In this document: piece after piece, positions 26,815 through 35,774 of the stretch | Position numbering within the stretch: position 1 is the stretch's first letter | Layout of the letters: the number at the start of each line of letters is the position of its first letter | Assembly (NCBI RefSeq): GCF_040548875.1 | Contig: NZ_JBEPSJ010000001.1 | Location: forward strand, 1,488,001 to 1,552,000 | DNA from: Conyzicola nivalis_A | GTDB lineage: Bacteria > Actinomycetota > Actinomycetes > Actinomycetales > Microbacteriaceae | DNA: 64,000 bases | Direction of reading: 5' to 3' | Position numbers and translations under genes: made by a program | Notes under the pieces: model-generated | Told to the model about the DNA's origin: nothing | The model's database searches: none | What the model saw: the letters and a program-made list of their open reading frames with translations, nothing else

Positions 26815-27477
26815 ATGGCATCACGGGGCGAGCGATTCAGCGGAACCCTGAGCTCGTGGAACGACGACCGCGGCTTCGGCTTCGTATCCCCTCTCGGCTC
26901 CGGGCGTCGGGTGTTCGTGCACATCAGCGCCTTCCCGCCCGGATCGGCGCGTCCGCTCGTCGGCGACACGCTCAGCTTCGGCATCGAGTCGTCTGACGGC
27001 AAGGACCGCGCGACCGCCGTCTCGTCGTCGCGACCGGTGCGTTTCGTCGCCGGCGGCGGATCCCGAGCGTCTGATCGGCGGACTCCCCCGCGTGCGCCGC
27101 GCCCGAAGGCCGCACCGGCGCTGCCGAGCTACCTGATCCTCGCTGCCTTCGCCGCGCTCTACCTCGGTGTGTGGAGCGAGGGGCGCATCCCGATCTGGGT
27201 GCACGCGCTGTACATCGGCGCCAGCGTGATCACAGTCGTCGTCTACGCGGTCGACAAGCGCGCCGCGGGCACGTCGCGGAGGCGCGTGCCGGAGAACACC
27301 CTGCACCTGCTCGAGCTCGCCGGCGGCTGGCCGGGCGCGATCGTCGCGCAGCAGACCCTGCGGCACAAGACGGCGAAGCGCTCGTTCCGCATCGCGTTCT
27401 GGACGGTCGTCGCGGTCAACGTCCTGCTGTTCGTCGCGCTGGCGACGCCGCTGGTCGCGGCGCTGCTCGACCTGTAG
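26815..27477 (+). CDS. Cold-shock domain-DUF1294 membrane fusion protein
   Basis: 220 residues. Residues 6-70 are a cold-shock OB fold with RNP-1-like WNDDRGFGFVSP and RNP-2-like VFVHISAF. After a basic linker come hydrophobic helices (about 106-120, 126-145) and the DUF1294 block (YAVDKRAAG, HLLELAGGWPGA, HKTAKRSFR), ending with a last helix near 196-218. The architecture puts a nucleic-acid-binding domain on a small inner-membrane protein. The transcript looks leaderless. Confidence 0.88.
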   Translation: MASRGERFSGTLSSWNDDRGFGFVSPLGSGRRVFVHISAFPPGSARPLVGDTLSFGIESSDGKDRATAVSSSRPVRFVAGGGSRASDRRTPPRAPRPKAAPALPSYLILAAFAALYLGVWSEGRIPIWVHALYIGASVITVVVYAVDKRAAGTSRRRVPENTLHLLELAGGWPGAIVAQQTLRHKTAKRSFRIAFWTVVAVNVLLFVALATPLVAALLDL

Positions 27478-27499
27478 CTCTGGCGGGCGCGGCGTCGCC

Positions 27500-27552
27500 A
27501 GTTGTCACTAACGGGCGCGTTTCGCCGGGCGAGCGACCCCTTTGTGACAAGT
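27500..27552. repeat. Inverted repeat between converging genes
   Basis: AGTTGTCAC and GTGACAAGT, 35 bases apart, form an 8-of-9 inverted repeat in the space after the DUF1294 gene. It could act as a bidirectional terminator, though the loop is long. Confidence 0.4.
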
Positions 27553-27581
27553 CGCGGCCACGCCGGGCCGGGGTCGCGGGG

Positions 27582-27944
27582 TCAGGGGCGGGCGGCGCGG
27601 CGCGAGCGTACGAGTGACGCGACGGCGCGCCATCCGAGCAGAAAGACGCCGAGAACGACGGATGTCACGATCACGAAGCTCCACTGGACGCCCTGGTCGC
27701 TCAGCACACGCAGAAGCAGCCCGATCACGACCGTCGCCGTCCACACGACCAGGCCCGTGCGCACGACGGACAGCGGCCGACGCCACGCTCGGCCGACGAG
27801 CCAGCCGGCTACGAGCCCGGCGAGGAACGGCCAATAGGTGATCAGTGCGCCGAGCAGCGGGTTCTCGGCGTGGGTCGCCCGGCCGATGAGCACGAAGACG
27901 AGCACAAGGAGCGCGTCGATGACGAAGGCGAGGGCTGCGGGCAT
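27582..27944 (-). CDS. DUF3054 family membrane protein
   Basis: 120 residues, four transmembrane helices. The N-terminus (LAFVIDALLVLVFVLIGRAT, then HAENP) and the central TYWPFLAGLVAGWLVGRAW are diagnostic of DUF3054, whose function is unknown. A Arg-rich tail ends the protein. The ATG at 27944 is preceded by TACCGT at seven bases. Upstream lies the triple tandem copy of repeat A. Confidence 0.88.
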   Translation of the reverse strand: MPAALAFVIDALLVLVFVLIGRATHAENPLLGALITYWPFLAGLVAGWLVGRAWRRPLSVVRTGLVVWTATVVIGLLLRVLSDQGVQWSFVIVTSVVLGVFLLGWRAVASLVRSRRAARP

Positions 27945-27951
27945 GAATTCA

Positions 27952-27957
27952 ACGGTA
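27952..27957 (-). promoter_or_regulatory. -10 hexamer TACCGT of a leaderless gene
   Basis: TACCGT ends seven bases before the DUF3054 ATG at 27944. Confidence 0.5.
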
Positions 27958-27979
27958 CGCGCGGTTCGACGGGGCGGGC

Positions 27980-28062
27980 GCTTCGACAGGCTCAGCGACC
28001 GGGGCACGCGCTTCGACAGGCTCAGCGACCGGGGCGGGCGCTTCGACAGGCTCAGCGACCGG
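27980..28062. repeat. Dispersed repeat A, three tandem copies
   Basis: Copies begin at 27980, 28010 and 28040 with an exact 30-base period; each carries TTCGACAGGCTCAGCGACC followed by GG. Spacers (CACGC, CGGGC) are five bases. The third copy runs into the ribosome binding site of nnrE. Confidence 0.85.
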
Positions 28063-28070
28063 AGGGCACA

Positions 28071-28739
28071 ATGGACGGCATGGTCGATGGGTACAGCGCC
28101 GCGCAGATCCGTGCGGCCGAGGCGCCGCTGCTCGCGGCGGGCGTTCCGCTCATGCAGCGTGCGGCCGCGGGGCTCGCCCTCGAGGTGCGAGCCCTGCTCG
28201 GCCGGGACGACGCACACGTGCTCGTGCTCGCGGGCAGCGGCGACAACGGCGCGGACGCGCTCTTCGCCGCGGGTCACTTGGCGTCCGGCGGCATGACGGT
28301 GTCGGTAGTGCGTACGGGCGACAGGATCCACGCCGAGGCGCTCGCGGCCGCGCTCGCCTCGGGGGCGGCGGAGGTCGCGGGCGACGAGGTACGTAGGGTC
28401 GGGGCATCCGCTGATCTGGTGATCGACGGCATTCTCGGCACCGGGACCAGCGCGAGCCCCGCGCTACGGGGTCGCGCACGAGAGATCGTCGCCGCGCTGC
28501 TGGAGGTGGCGCCGCGTGTGGTCGCCGTGGACATCCCGAGCGGGATCGGCCCCGACGACGGAAGCGTGCCCGACCCGTGCGTGCTGCGCGCGGAGGTCAC
28601 CGTGACGTTCGGCGGCTACAAGGCCGGGCTGCTCATCGGGCAGGCCGTGGCGTATGCGGGCGAGGTGCGGCTGATCGACATCGGCCTCGGCGAGGAACTG
28701 GCGAAGGTCGAGCCGGTGGTGCGGGGGCGCGCGGGATGA
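28071..28739 (+). CDS. nnrE: NAD(P)H-hydrate epimerase
   Basis: 222 residues of the YjeF N-terminal domain, which epimerises damaged NAD(P)HX so that a dehydratase can repair it. The phosphate loop VLAGSGDNGADALFAA and the active-site segment VAVDIPSGIGPDDG are clear. The dehydratase domain is absent from this protein and not encoded beside it, so it must be supplied elsewhere. GGAGG five bases before ATG 28071 forms the junction with a repeat copy. A second ATG at 28080 is possible. Confidence 0.9.
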   Translation: MDGMVDGYSAAQIRAAEAPLLAAGVPLMQRAAAGLALEVRALLGRDDAHVLVLAGSGDNGADALFAAGHLASGGMTVSVVRTGDRIHAEALAAALASGAAEVAGDEVRRVGASADLVIDGILGTGTSASPALRGRAREIVAALLEVAPRVVAVDIPSGIGPDDGSVPDPCVLRAEVTVTFGGYKAGLLIGQAVAYAGEVRLIDIGLGEELAKVEPVVRGRAG

Positions 28740-28748
28740 TTCGACCGC

Positions 28749-28791
28749 GCTTCGACAGGCTCAGCGACCGAAGTGGCTCAGCGACCGAAGT
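28749..28791. repeat. Dispersed repeat A copy with partial duplication
   Basis: The core TTCGACAGGCTCAGCGACC is followed at once by a second GGCTCAGCGACCGAAGTG. The duplicated part lies inside the 3' end of the monooxygenase gene on the minus strand and provides its last codons and TGA stop. Confidence 0.75.
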
Positions 28792-29065
28792 GCGTCACTG
28801 TCGGGAACGGGTCGTAGAAGTGGTGCAGCAGGGCCTTCCACTGCTGGTACTCCGGCGAGCAGCGGAAGCCGACCTCGTGGTCGTCGAGGGTGTCCCACTC
28901 GATGAGCAGCAGGTAGTGGTTCGGCGTCTCGATGCCGCGCTCGAACCGCAGCGACCGGAAGCCGGGCATCGACGCGACGATGCCGCGCGCCTCGGCGAAG
29001 GCCGCCTCGAACTCGCCCTCCCGCCCGGCGATGACGGGCAGGAGGGCGTGTTCGAGGATCGGCAT
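28778..29065 (-). CDS. Antibiotic biosynthesis monooxygenase (ABM) family protein
   Basis: 95 residues, the usual size for the dimeric ferredoxin-like ABM fold: ILEHALLPVIAGREGEFEAA, then GFRSLRFERGIETPNHYLLL and a C-terminal FYDPFPTVTHF. Members are cofactor-free oxygenases or haem-degrading enzymes; here no function can be set. The final residues and stop are encoded by a repeat, so the C-terminus may have been changed by repeat insertion. The ATG at 29065 looks leaderless (TACGCT seven bases upstream). Confidence 0.88.
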   Translation of the reverse strand: MPILEHALLPVIAGREGEFEAAFAEARGIVASMPGFRSLRFERGIETPNHYLLLIEWDTLDDHEVGFRCSPEYQQWKALLHHFYDPFPTVTHFGR

Positions 29066-29072
29066 GGTGTCG

Positions 29073-29078
29073 AGCGTA
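29073..29078 (-). promoter_or_regulatory. -10 hexamer TACGCT of a leaderless gene
   Basis: TACGCT ends seven bases before the ATG at 29065. The expected -35 position falls at the edge of a copy of repeat A. Confidence 0.5.
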
Positions 29079-29095
29079 GCGGCGGGGCCGCGGGC

Positions 29096-29150
29096 GCTTC
29101 GACAGGCTCAGCGACCGGGGTGGTCAGCGCTTCGACAGGCTCAGCGACCC
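29096..29150. repeat. Dispersed repeat A, two copies
   Basis: Cores at 29096-29120 and 29129-29150, 33 bases apart, between the ABM start and the GH1 stop. Confidence 0.8.
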
Positions 29151-29159
29151 AGGGCGGCG

Positions 29160-30350
29160 CTAGAGGCCGTTGTTGCGCGCCACCTCGCCGTACCAGGCGG
29201 CGCTCGGCTTCGGGGTGCGGGCGAACGTCTCCTTGTCCCAGGCGATGAGGCCGAAGGTCGGCGCGTAGCCGGACGCCCATTCGTAGTTGTCGAGCGCCGA
29301 CCAGTGCTGGTAGCCGAGCAGGTCGATACCGTCGTCGATGCAGGCGTGCAGGCCCTCGAGGGCGCCGCGCGTGTAGTCGATGCGGCGTGCGTCGTCCTGG
29401 GTGGCGATGCCGTTCTCGGTCACCATCACGGGAACGTGGTCGCTCAGCTCCCACGCCGCGCGCACTCCGATGCCCGCGGCGGCCGGGAAGTACTCCCACT
29501 GGGTCAACGTCTTCTCGACCTCGGGCTTCGGCGGGCGGATGCCCTCGGGTCCAACGATGTTGCGCGTGTAGGCCTGCACTCCGACGAAGTCGTCGCCCTT
29601 GATGCTGGTCAGGTACCAGTTCTCGGCGGGGTCGGCGATCTCGTGCAGCTTCTCGGCGGCTCCGGGCTCGACCGTTCCGTCGGCGAGGGTCGCCGCCTCG
29701 AAGGCCTGCGTCGCCACGGTCCACCCGGTCTTCAGACCGGACACCTGCGACAACACCTCTCGCGAACGCCGGTGCGACTCGAGCAGGGCGTCGGCGACGA
29801 ACAGGTCGGGCTTGGGCAGGCCGTAGGCCACGAGGTTCGAGGCGTCCTCTCCCCCGGCGAGCATCGCCGCGATGTTCGGCTCGTTGATCGTGCAGACGTA
29901 GTTGACCCCCTCCGCGACGACCGGCAGCGCCAGCTCGGTGTAGCGGGCGAAGAGGTCCGCGGCATCCGGCGCCCGCCAGAAGCCGTCGGTCTCGAACCAC
30001 CGCGGCACCGTGAAGTGCATCAGGGTCACGATCGGCTCGATGCCGAACTCGTGGGCCGCGTCGACCATTCGACGGTAGTGGTCGATGGATGCTCGCGAGA
30101 CGAGTCCTCGCTCGGGCTCGATGCGCGACCATTCGATGCTGAAGCGGTAGGAGTTGAGGCCGAGGTCGGCGAGGATCCTCATGTCCTCCCGGTAGCGGTG
30201 GTAGCTGTCGGCGGCGTCGCCGCTCGGTTCGACGATCGTCGTGCCCGGTTCGTTCTCGTGCACCCACCAGTTGCTGCCTACGTTGTTGCCCTCGATCTGG
30301 TGGGCGGCCGTGGCGGCACCCCAGAGGAAGCCGTCGGGAAAAGTGAGCAT
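29160..30350 (-). CDS. Glycoside hydrolase family 1 beta-glucosidase
   Basis: 396 residues, shorter than the usual 440-480. The N-terminus FPDGFLWGAATAAHQIEG is the GH1 signature, the acid/base Glu157 is in TINEPN, and the nucleophile Glu312 is in VTENG. It cleaves beta-linked glucosides or related sugars in the cytoplasm. AAGGAGATACACCC precedes the ATG. It is the last gene of the operon that starts with the family-5 binding protein, so it probably degrades what that transporter imports. Confidence 0.95.
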   Translation of the reverse strand: MLTFPDGFLWGAATAAHQIEGNNVGSNWWVHENEPGTTIVEPSGDAADSYHRYREDMRILADLGLNSYRFSIEWSRIEPERGLVSRASIDHYRRMVDAAHEFGIEPIVTLMHFTVPRWFETDGFWRAPDAADLFARYTELALPVVAEGVNYVCTINEPNIAAMLAGGEDASNLVAYGLPKPDLFVADALLESHRRSREVLSQVSGLKTGWTVATQAFEAATLADGTVEPGAAEKLHEIADPAENWYLTSIKGDDFVGVQAYTRNIVGPEGIRPPKPEVEKTLTQWEYFPAAAGIGVRAAWELSDHVPVMVTENGIATQDDARRIDYTRGALEGLHACIDDGIDLLGYQHWSALDNYEWASGYAPTFGLIAWDKETFARTPKPSAAWYGEVARNNGL

Positions 30351-30399
30351 GGGTGTATCTCCTTGTGGTGCGGTGTTCTTGTGGAAAGCGAGGCGGCGG

Positions 30400-32112
30400 T
30401 CAGGCCACGTCCTTGCGCGGGTTCGGAATCGCGTCGAGCAGCCGCATCGTGTAGTCGTGCTGCGGGTTGCGCAGCACGTCTGCGGTATTGCCGCTCTCGA
30501 CGACGGCGCCCTGGTTGAGCACCATGATGTTGTCGGTGACGACGCGGGCGCTCAGCAGGTCGTGCGTGATGTAGAGCATCGAGACGCCCCACTGCTCGCG
30601 CAGGTCTTCGAGCAGAGCGAGCACGCCGGCGCGCAGCGACACGTCGAGCATCGACACCGGCTCGTCGGCGATGATCACCTGCGGGTTGCTCGCGAGCGCC
30701 CTGGCGATCACGACACGCTGGCGCTGCCCGCCCGAGAGCTGGTGCGGCAGCTTGGCCGCGAACTCCTCGACGGGCGAGAGACCGACGGTGTCGAGCAGCT
30801 CGAGCACCCGACGGCGTGCGTCGTTGCCGGTCTGGCCGGTGAAGTTCACGATCGGACGCGTCAACGTGTACTCCACGGTGTGCAGCGGGTTCAGCGCCGA
30901 GTACGGGTCTTGGAAGACCATCTGCACGTCGCGGTGCAGCGAGCGGAACCGGCTGCGGCGCAGCGACCCGACGTCGAGATCGCCGAAGCGGATGCTTCCT
31001 GCCGTCGGTTTCTCGACGGCGGTGATCATCTTCGCGATGGTCGACTTGCCACTGCCCGAGGCCCCGACGAGGGCGAGCGACTCGCCCGGTTCGAGCGTGA
31101 ACGACACCTTGTCGACGGCGCGCACGGAGCTCTCGCCGCGGCGCGGAGCCGGGTACACCTTGGAGACGTTGCTGACCACGATCGACTTCTGGTCGGTGCG
31201 GCGCTCGCGCGACGACACGGTCGCGGCGTGGGTGGCACCCGCGGCCCGGCTGGTTCCGGCCGCGGCACGCACGGCACGGTCTTCGAAGCCGGGCAGCTCG
31301 ACGACCTCGGCGCGCGGGTCGGCGTAGTGCGACAGCAGCATGCGGGTGTACTCGTTCTGCGGGTTGTGCAGGATGTCGCCCGCCGGCGCGTCCTCGACGA
31401 TGCGGCCCTCGTGCATCACCATGACCCGCTGCGCCGACTCGAGCACGATGCCCAGGTCGTGGCTGATCAGCACGGCGGTGAACTTCTCCGACTTCTGCAG
31501 CTCGATGATCGTGTTCATCACGGCGTGCTGCACGAGAACGTCGAGCGCCGTGGTCGGCTCGTCGAACACCATGAGCTGCGGTTCGAGCGACAGGGCGAGC
31601 GCGATCGAGACGCGCTGGCGCATTCCTCCCGACAGCTCCCCCGGGTAACGGTCGAGCACCGTGGCGGGCAGCTCGACCTTGCCCACGAGCTCGAGCGCGC
31701 GGTCGTTCCACTGGTCGCGGGCGACGTGGCCGTGCGCCCGGAATATGTCGACGAAGTGGTTGCGGATGCTCCGTACCGGATTGAGAGCGTTCATGCCGCT
31801 CTGCAGCACCATTGCGATGCCCCCGTGCCGCTGCTCTCTGAGGCCCTCCGCACTGAGGCTCGCGATGTCTTTGCCGCCGAAGAGGATGCGACCCTTCTCG
31901 ATGTGGGCGGGCGGTTTGCTCAACCCGGTCAGGGCGAACCCCAGCGTCGACTTGCCCGAGCCGGACTCGCCCACGAGTCCGACGAACTCGCCTCTCGCGA
32001 GCCGGAACTCGACATTGCGCACGGCGTGGGTCGCATCCGCCCCGTATCCGTAGTCGACCGACAGGTCGTGCACTTCGAGGATCGTGTCGTTCATGGTGGT
32101 GGTCGTGTTCAT
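30400..32112 (-). CDS. ABC transporter double ATP-binding protein (DppD-DppF fusion type)
   Basis: 570 residues with two complete ATPase modules. Each has Walker A (GESGSGKST in the first, GASGSGKST in the second), a signature (LSGGMRQR, LSGGQRQR) and Walker B (MVFDEPTTALD, IIADEPVSMLD). One polypeptide thus replaces the usual DppD and DppF pair of the oligopeptide/oligosaccharide importer family. The ATG at 32112 overlaps the permease stop (ATGA). It is followed by GH1 after 49 bases. Confidence 0.94.
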   Translation of the reverse strand: MNTTTTMNDTILEVHDLSVDYGYGADATHAVRNVEFRLARGEFVGLVGESGSGKSTLGFALTGLSKPPAHIEKGRILFGGKDIASLSAEGLREQRHGGIAMVLQSGMNALNPVRSIRNHFVDIFRAHGHVARDQWNDRALELVGKVELPATVLDRYPGELSGGMRQRVSIALALSLEPQLMVFDEPTTALDVLVQHAVMNTIIELQKSEKFTAVLISHDLGIVLESAQRVMVMHEGRIVEDAPAGDILHNPQNEYTRMLLSHYADPRAEVVELPGFEDRAVRAAAGTSRAAGATHAATVSSRERRTDQKSIVVSNVSKVYPAPRRGESSVRAVDKVSFTLEPGESLALVGASGSGKSTIAKMITAVEKPTAGSIRFGDLDVGSLRRSRFRSLHRDVQMVFQDPYSALNPLHTVEYTLTRPIVNFTGQTGNDARRRVLELLDTVGLSPVEEFAAKLPHQLSGGQRQRVVIARALASNPQVIIADEPVSMLDVSLRAGVLALLEDLREQWGVSMLYITHDLLSARVVTDNIMVLNQGAVVESGNTADVLRNPQHDYTMRLLDAIPNPRKDVA

Positions 32113-33023
32113 CGCTTCGCTCCTTCGCGAAGGCGCGGGTTGCTGATGCCGTCCACGCCGAAGTTGATGAGGGTGAGTGAGGTGGCGAGCAGCGCGATGC
32201 ACAGGCCGGGCGCGAAGAGCAGCGCCCACTGTCCGGTGAGCAGGGCGTTCGAGTTCTGCGCCCAGAAAAGCATGGTGCCCCAGCTGACGATGCTCGAGTC
32301 GCCGAGTCCGAGGTACTCGAGACCGGCCTCCGCGAGGATTGCCGCGGTGGCCGCCCCGAAGAAGTTGCCGACGATCAGCGAGGTCATGTTCGGCAGGATC
32401 TCGCGGAACACGATGCGGAACGGACGTTCGCCGCTGAACACGGCCGCCGTCACGAAGTCTCGGGATCGCAACGACTGCGTCTGGCTGCGCAGCACGCGCG
32501 CGCCCCAGGCCCAGCCGGTGATGACCACCACGACGATGATCATCCCGATGCCGCCGCCGGAGAGGTAGGCGGCGATCACGATCATGAGCGGCAGGCCGGG
32601 GATCACCAGGAACAGGTTGACGACGAAGTTGATCACGTCGGCCGCGAAGCCGCGCACATAGCCCCAGGAGAGGCCGATCAGCACAGCGATGATCGTCGAG
32701 AGCAGGCCGGCGGTGAGGCCGACGAAGATGCTGATCTGCGATCCCCAGATGAGCTGGCTCAGCACGTCTTCGCCGGCGGCGGTGGTGCCGAGCCAGTGCT
32801 CGGGACTCGCGTCGGCGCTGCGTGGGAAGCCGTTCTCACGCGCACCGTAGGGGGCGATGAGCGGCGCGAATACCGCGATCAGGATGAAGAGGGCGAGCAC
32901 CACGATGCCGATGCGGGCTTTGCCGTTCGACCAGATGGTCGAGGCGACGCGGGCGAACACCTTCCACGCGCTGGGCGCGTTCGGGATCACGGTCTCGGGT
33001 CGGGGCATGGTCTGAGTCGTCAT
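32109..33023 (-). CDS. ABC transporter permease, DppC type
   Basis: 304 residues with six transmembrane helices and the coupling motif of the binding-protein-dependent permeases around residues 200-230 (SGERPFRIVFREILPNMTSL). The N-terminal cytoplasmic stretch and the large first periplasmic loop (LGTTAAGEDVLSQLIWG) identify the DppC/OppC subunit. It overlaps its neighbours by ATGA on both sides, so the transporter subunits are translated together. Confidence 0.94.
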   Translation of the reverse strand: MTTQTMPRPETVIPNAPSAWKVFARVASTIWSNGKARIGIVVLALFILIAVFAPLIAPYGARENGFPRSADASPEHWLGTTAAGEDVLSQLIWGSQISIFVGLTAGLLSTIIAVLIGLSWGYVRGFAADVINFVVNLFLVIPGLPLMIVIAAYLSGGGIGMIIVVVVITGWAWGARVLRSQTQSLRSRDFVTAAVFSGERPFRIVFREILPNMTSLIVGNFFGAATAAILAEAGLEYLGLGDSSIVSWGTMLFWAQNSNALLTGQWALLFAPGLCIALLATSLTLINFGVDGISNPRLREGAKR

Positions 33024-34069
33024 CGTCTCGTCCTCGGGTCCAGCACGCCGTACAGAATGTCGACGAGGAAATTGGCGACGAGCACGCTGACGGTGATCAT
33101 CAGGAACAGGGCCTGCATCAACGGGTAGTCCTGGTTGGTGACCGCGTTGAAGAGCAGGTAGCCGACGCCGGGGTATCCGAAGACCCGTTCGACGAGGATG
33201 GACCCGCCGACGACACCGCCGAGCGCGAGCCCGAACGAGGTGAGGTTCGGCAGGATCGCGTTGCGGGCGGCGTACCGCAGGGCAACGGTGCGGGGCTTGA
33301 GCCCGTTCGCCTCGGCGAAGGTCACGTAGTCGTCGCCGAGCGTCGAGATCATCGTGTTGCGCATGCCGAGGATCCAGCCGCCGAGCGACGTGATCAGGAT
33401 CGTGAGCGCAGGCAGGAACGCGTGGTACAGCGCGTCACCGAGGAACGAGAAGCTGAGCTCCGGGCTCGCCGTGGGACCGTACGCGCCGCTGGTCGGGAAC
33501 AGCCGCCAGACGTAGCCCGCGAAGAACAGCAGCAGTAGGGCCGTCCAGAAGTACGGGAACGCGCTCGCGAACGAGCCGGCCAGGGTCGGCAGGGTGTCGA
33601 GCCAGGTGCCGCGCTTCCACGCCGCGAGCACACCGAGCAGCGTGCCGAGCACGAAGGCGACGATGGTCACGACGCCGACGAGCACGAGGGTGTACGGCAG
33701 TGCCGTCGAGACCAGTTCAGACACCGACTGCGGGTAGAACGTGTACGAGACGCCGAAGTCGAGGGTGACGACCTGGTGCAGGTAGGCCACGTACTGCTCG
33801 AGGATGTTGCCGGTGGGCACTCCCAGCTGGGCCTCGATCGCAGCCTTGGTGGCTTCGCTCACCGGCCCGTTCTGCGAGAGCTTTGCGAGCGCGGCGTCGG
33901 CGGGCGATCCGGGCATGAGCCGCGGGAGGGCGAAGTTCAGGGTGATGGCCGCCCACAGCGTGAGGACGAACAGGCCGAGCTTTCGCAGCGTGTAGACGAG
34001 GGCGCGCCTGCCGCCGCCCGGTGTGTGGGACGGTGCCGCGGCATCCGTCGTCAGGGTCGCGCTAGTCAT
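33020..34069 (-). CDS. ABC transporter permease, DppB type
   Basis: 349 residues, six helices. The first helix with TLNFALPRLMPGSPADA and the coupling segment RYAARNAILPNLTSFGLALG are typical of DppB/OppB. It starts eight bases inside the 3' end of the binding-protein gene and ends in an ATGA overlap with the DppC-type gene. Confidence 0.94.
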   Translation of the reverse strand: MTSATLTTDAAAPSHTPGGGRRALVYTLRKLGLFVLTLWAAITLNFALPRLMPGSPADAALAKLSQNGPVSEATKAAIEAQLGVPTGNILEQYVAYLHQVVTLDFGVSYTFYPQSVSELVSTALPYTLVLVGVVTIVAFVLGTLLGVLAAWKRGTWLDTLPTLAGSFASAFPYFWTALLLLFFAGYVWRLFPTSGAYGPTASPELSFSFLGDALYHAFLPALTILITSLGGWILGMRNTMISTLGDDYVTFAEANGLKPRTVALRYAARNAILPNLTSFGLALGGVVGGSILVERVFGYPGVGYLLFNAVTNQDYPLMQALFLMITVSVLVANFLVDILYGVLDPRTRR

Positions 34070-35723
34070 CGTTGACCGCCTTCAGGTGGGTGAGAACGAG
34101 CAGGGGTGTCGACTCGTAGGTCTTCGGACTCGCGTAGGGGTCTTTCTCGCTCGGCCAGCCGGTGAACTTGGCGTCGCTCACGAGTCCCCACGATCCGCCG
34201 TAGTACAGGCTGAGCACGGGCAGCTGGTCGTAGACGATCTTCTGAAGCTGGTAGCCGAGCTCGGTCTGGGTCGCCTCGTCGATCGCCAGTTTGTACTGGT
34301 CGAGGAGCGCCTGCGCCTCTGGGCTGTCGAAGCGCTGGAAGTTGTTGCCGGCCTCCTCGCCCACGGGCTTGAGGTAGTCGCTCGAGAGCAGGCTGTTGAA
34401 GTCGCGGAAGATCGAGCCGGTGCCTCCCGTGCCGCCCATCGCGAGGTCGTACTCGCCGTTGCGCAGCGCGAGCTGGTAGGCGGCGGGCTGCGGCGAGTCG
34501 ATCTTCACGTCGATGCCGATGGCGCCCCACTGCTTCTGCACCTCCTGCACGCCCTTGAGCCAGTCGTTGTAGCCGTTGGCCGTGGTGATCTTGAAACTCA
34601 GCTGCGTTCCGGCGGCGTCGACGAGCTTGCCGCCCTGCTGGGTGTAGCCGGCCTTGGCGAAGAAGTCGAGAGCGGATGCGTCGTCTTTCGTGAGCAGTCC
34701 GGCGTCGGGGATCGACGGGTCGAGTGCATCCTTCTGGTACGGCAGCAGGATGTTGGTCTGGCCGGCCGGGTCCATGTAGCCCTCGGCCGCGGCGTCGCCG
34801 ACGGCGGCGCGGTCGAGCGATGCCGAGAGCCCCTTGCGCAGATTGAGGTCGTCGAACGGCGCCTTGGTGAGGTTCGGGAAGAGCGCGATCGTGCCTCCCG
34901 GCGGGAACCAGTAGGTGTTCTTGTTGCCGGCGGCGACCCAGGTGCCCTCGACGTCGCTGATGAACGAGTACGCCCAGTCGTAGCCCTTCGTCGCTACGTC
35001 GAGCTGCGTGTTGGTCGCCGGCAGGATGATGTGCTCGGCGGCGACCTTGTCGGCCTGCCAGTAGCCCTCGTTCTTGTCGACCGTGTACTGCTGGGCGGCG
35101 AAGTTGCCGAGGGTGTACGGACCGGTGCCCACGGGGTCGGGGTTGCGGTAGGTCTCCGGGTCGTCGACGTCTTTCCAGATGTGCTCCGGAACGATGAGCG
35201 TCGTGCCGATGAGCTGCGCCGCGGGCACGTCTGCCGCGTTGAGGTGAACGGTCACGGTCGTGTCCGTGGTCTCGACGCTGTCGATGTAGCTCCAGATGCC
35301 CTGGATGTCGAAGGCGGGCACCTCTTTGAGAAGGTGGAAGCTGAAGGCGACGTCGTCGGGGGTGAACGGCTCGCCGTCGCTCCACTCGACGCCGTCGCGG
35401 ATCGTGTAGACGACGGTCGACGGGTCGGTGAGCTCGTAGCCGGTGGAGAGCCAGGGGTGCTCCTCGCCGGTCACGTTGTCGAGGATCACGAGCGGCTCAT
35501 ACATGTAGAACGCGGCGGTGCGCTTGTTCGTCATGTACGGATTGAAATTGCGCTCGAACAGCGGCGAGCCGTTGTCGGCGGCGACGAGCATGGTGTCGTC
35601 GGGAATGGACGGGTCGGGCGCGCTCTGGATCTGGATGCTGCACGCCGCGAGCATCACGCCCGTCGTGGCGACAGCGAACGCCGCGAGGGTGCGCCGTATG
35701 CGGGTCTTGCCTGGTTGCTTCAT
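34062..35723 (-). CDS. ABC transporter substrate-binding lipoprotein, family 5
   Basis: 553 residues. A lipoprotein signal ends at Cys28 (VMLAACS). The body is the family-5 solute-binding fold (YTIRDGVEWSDGEPFTPDDV, DPVGTGPYTLG). Family-5 proteins bind peptides, nickel or beta-linked oligosaccharides; the GH1 enzyme and LacI regulator in the same cluster argue for an oligosaccharide such as cellobiose. ATG 35723 has no strong ribosome binding site. A LacI-type palindrome lies 52 bases upstream. Confidence 0.92.
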   Translation of the reverse strand: MKQPGKTRIRRTLAAFAVATTGVMLAACSIQIQSAPDPSIPDDTMLVAADNGSPLFERNFNPYMTNKRTAAFYMYEPLVILDNVTGEEHPWLSTGYELTDPSTVVYTIRDGVEWSDGEPFTPDDVAFSFHLLKEVPAFDIQGIWSYIDSVETTDTTVTVHLNAADVPAAQLIGTTLIVPEHIWKDVDDPETYRNPDPVGTGPYTLGNFAAQQYTVDKNEGYWQADKVAAEHIILPATNTQLDVATKGYDWAYSFISDVEGTWVAAGNKNTYWFPPGGTIALFPNLTKAPFDDLNLRKGLSASLDRAAVGDAAAEGYMDPAGQTNILLPYQKDALDPSIPDAGLLTKDDASALDFFAKAGYTQQGGKLVDAAGTQLSFKITTANGYNDWLKGVQEVQKQWGAIGIDVKIDSPQPAAYQLALRNGEYDLAMGGTGGTGSIFRDFNSLLSSDYLKPVGEEAGNNFQRFDSPEAQALLDQYKLAIDEATQTELGYQLQKIVYDQLPVLSLYYGGSWGLVSDAKFTGWPSEKDPYASPKTYESTPLLVLTHLKAVNDD

Positions 35724-35774
35724 CACTACCGTTTTCTCAGTCGTCGTTGAACTGAACTGTTGATCTCGTCCTAC

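Noticed and set aside
27980..28062. Three direct repeats with a regular 30-base period, like a CRISPR array
   Set aside because: The unit includes only five bases of spacer, the same element occurs singly elsewhere in the window, and no cas gene is present. It is a dispersed repeat in tandem.
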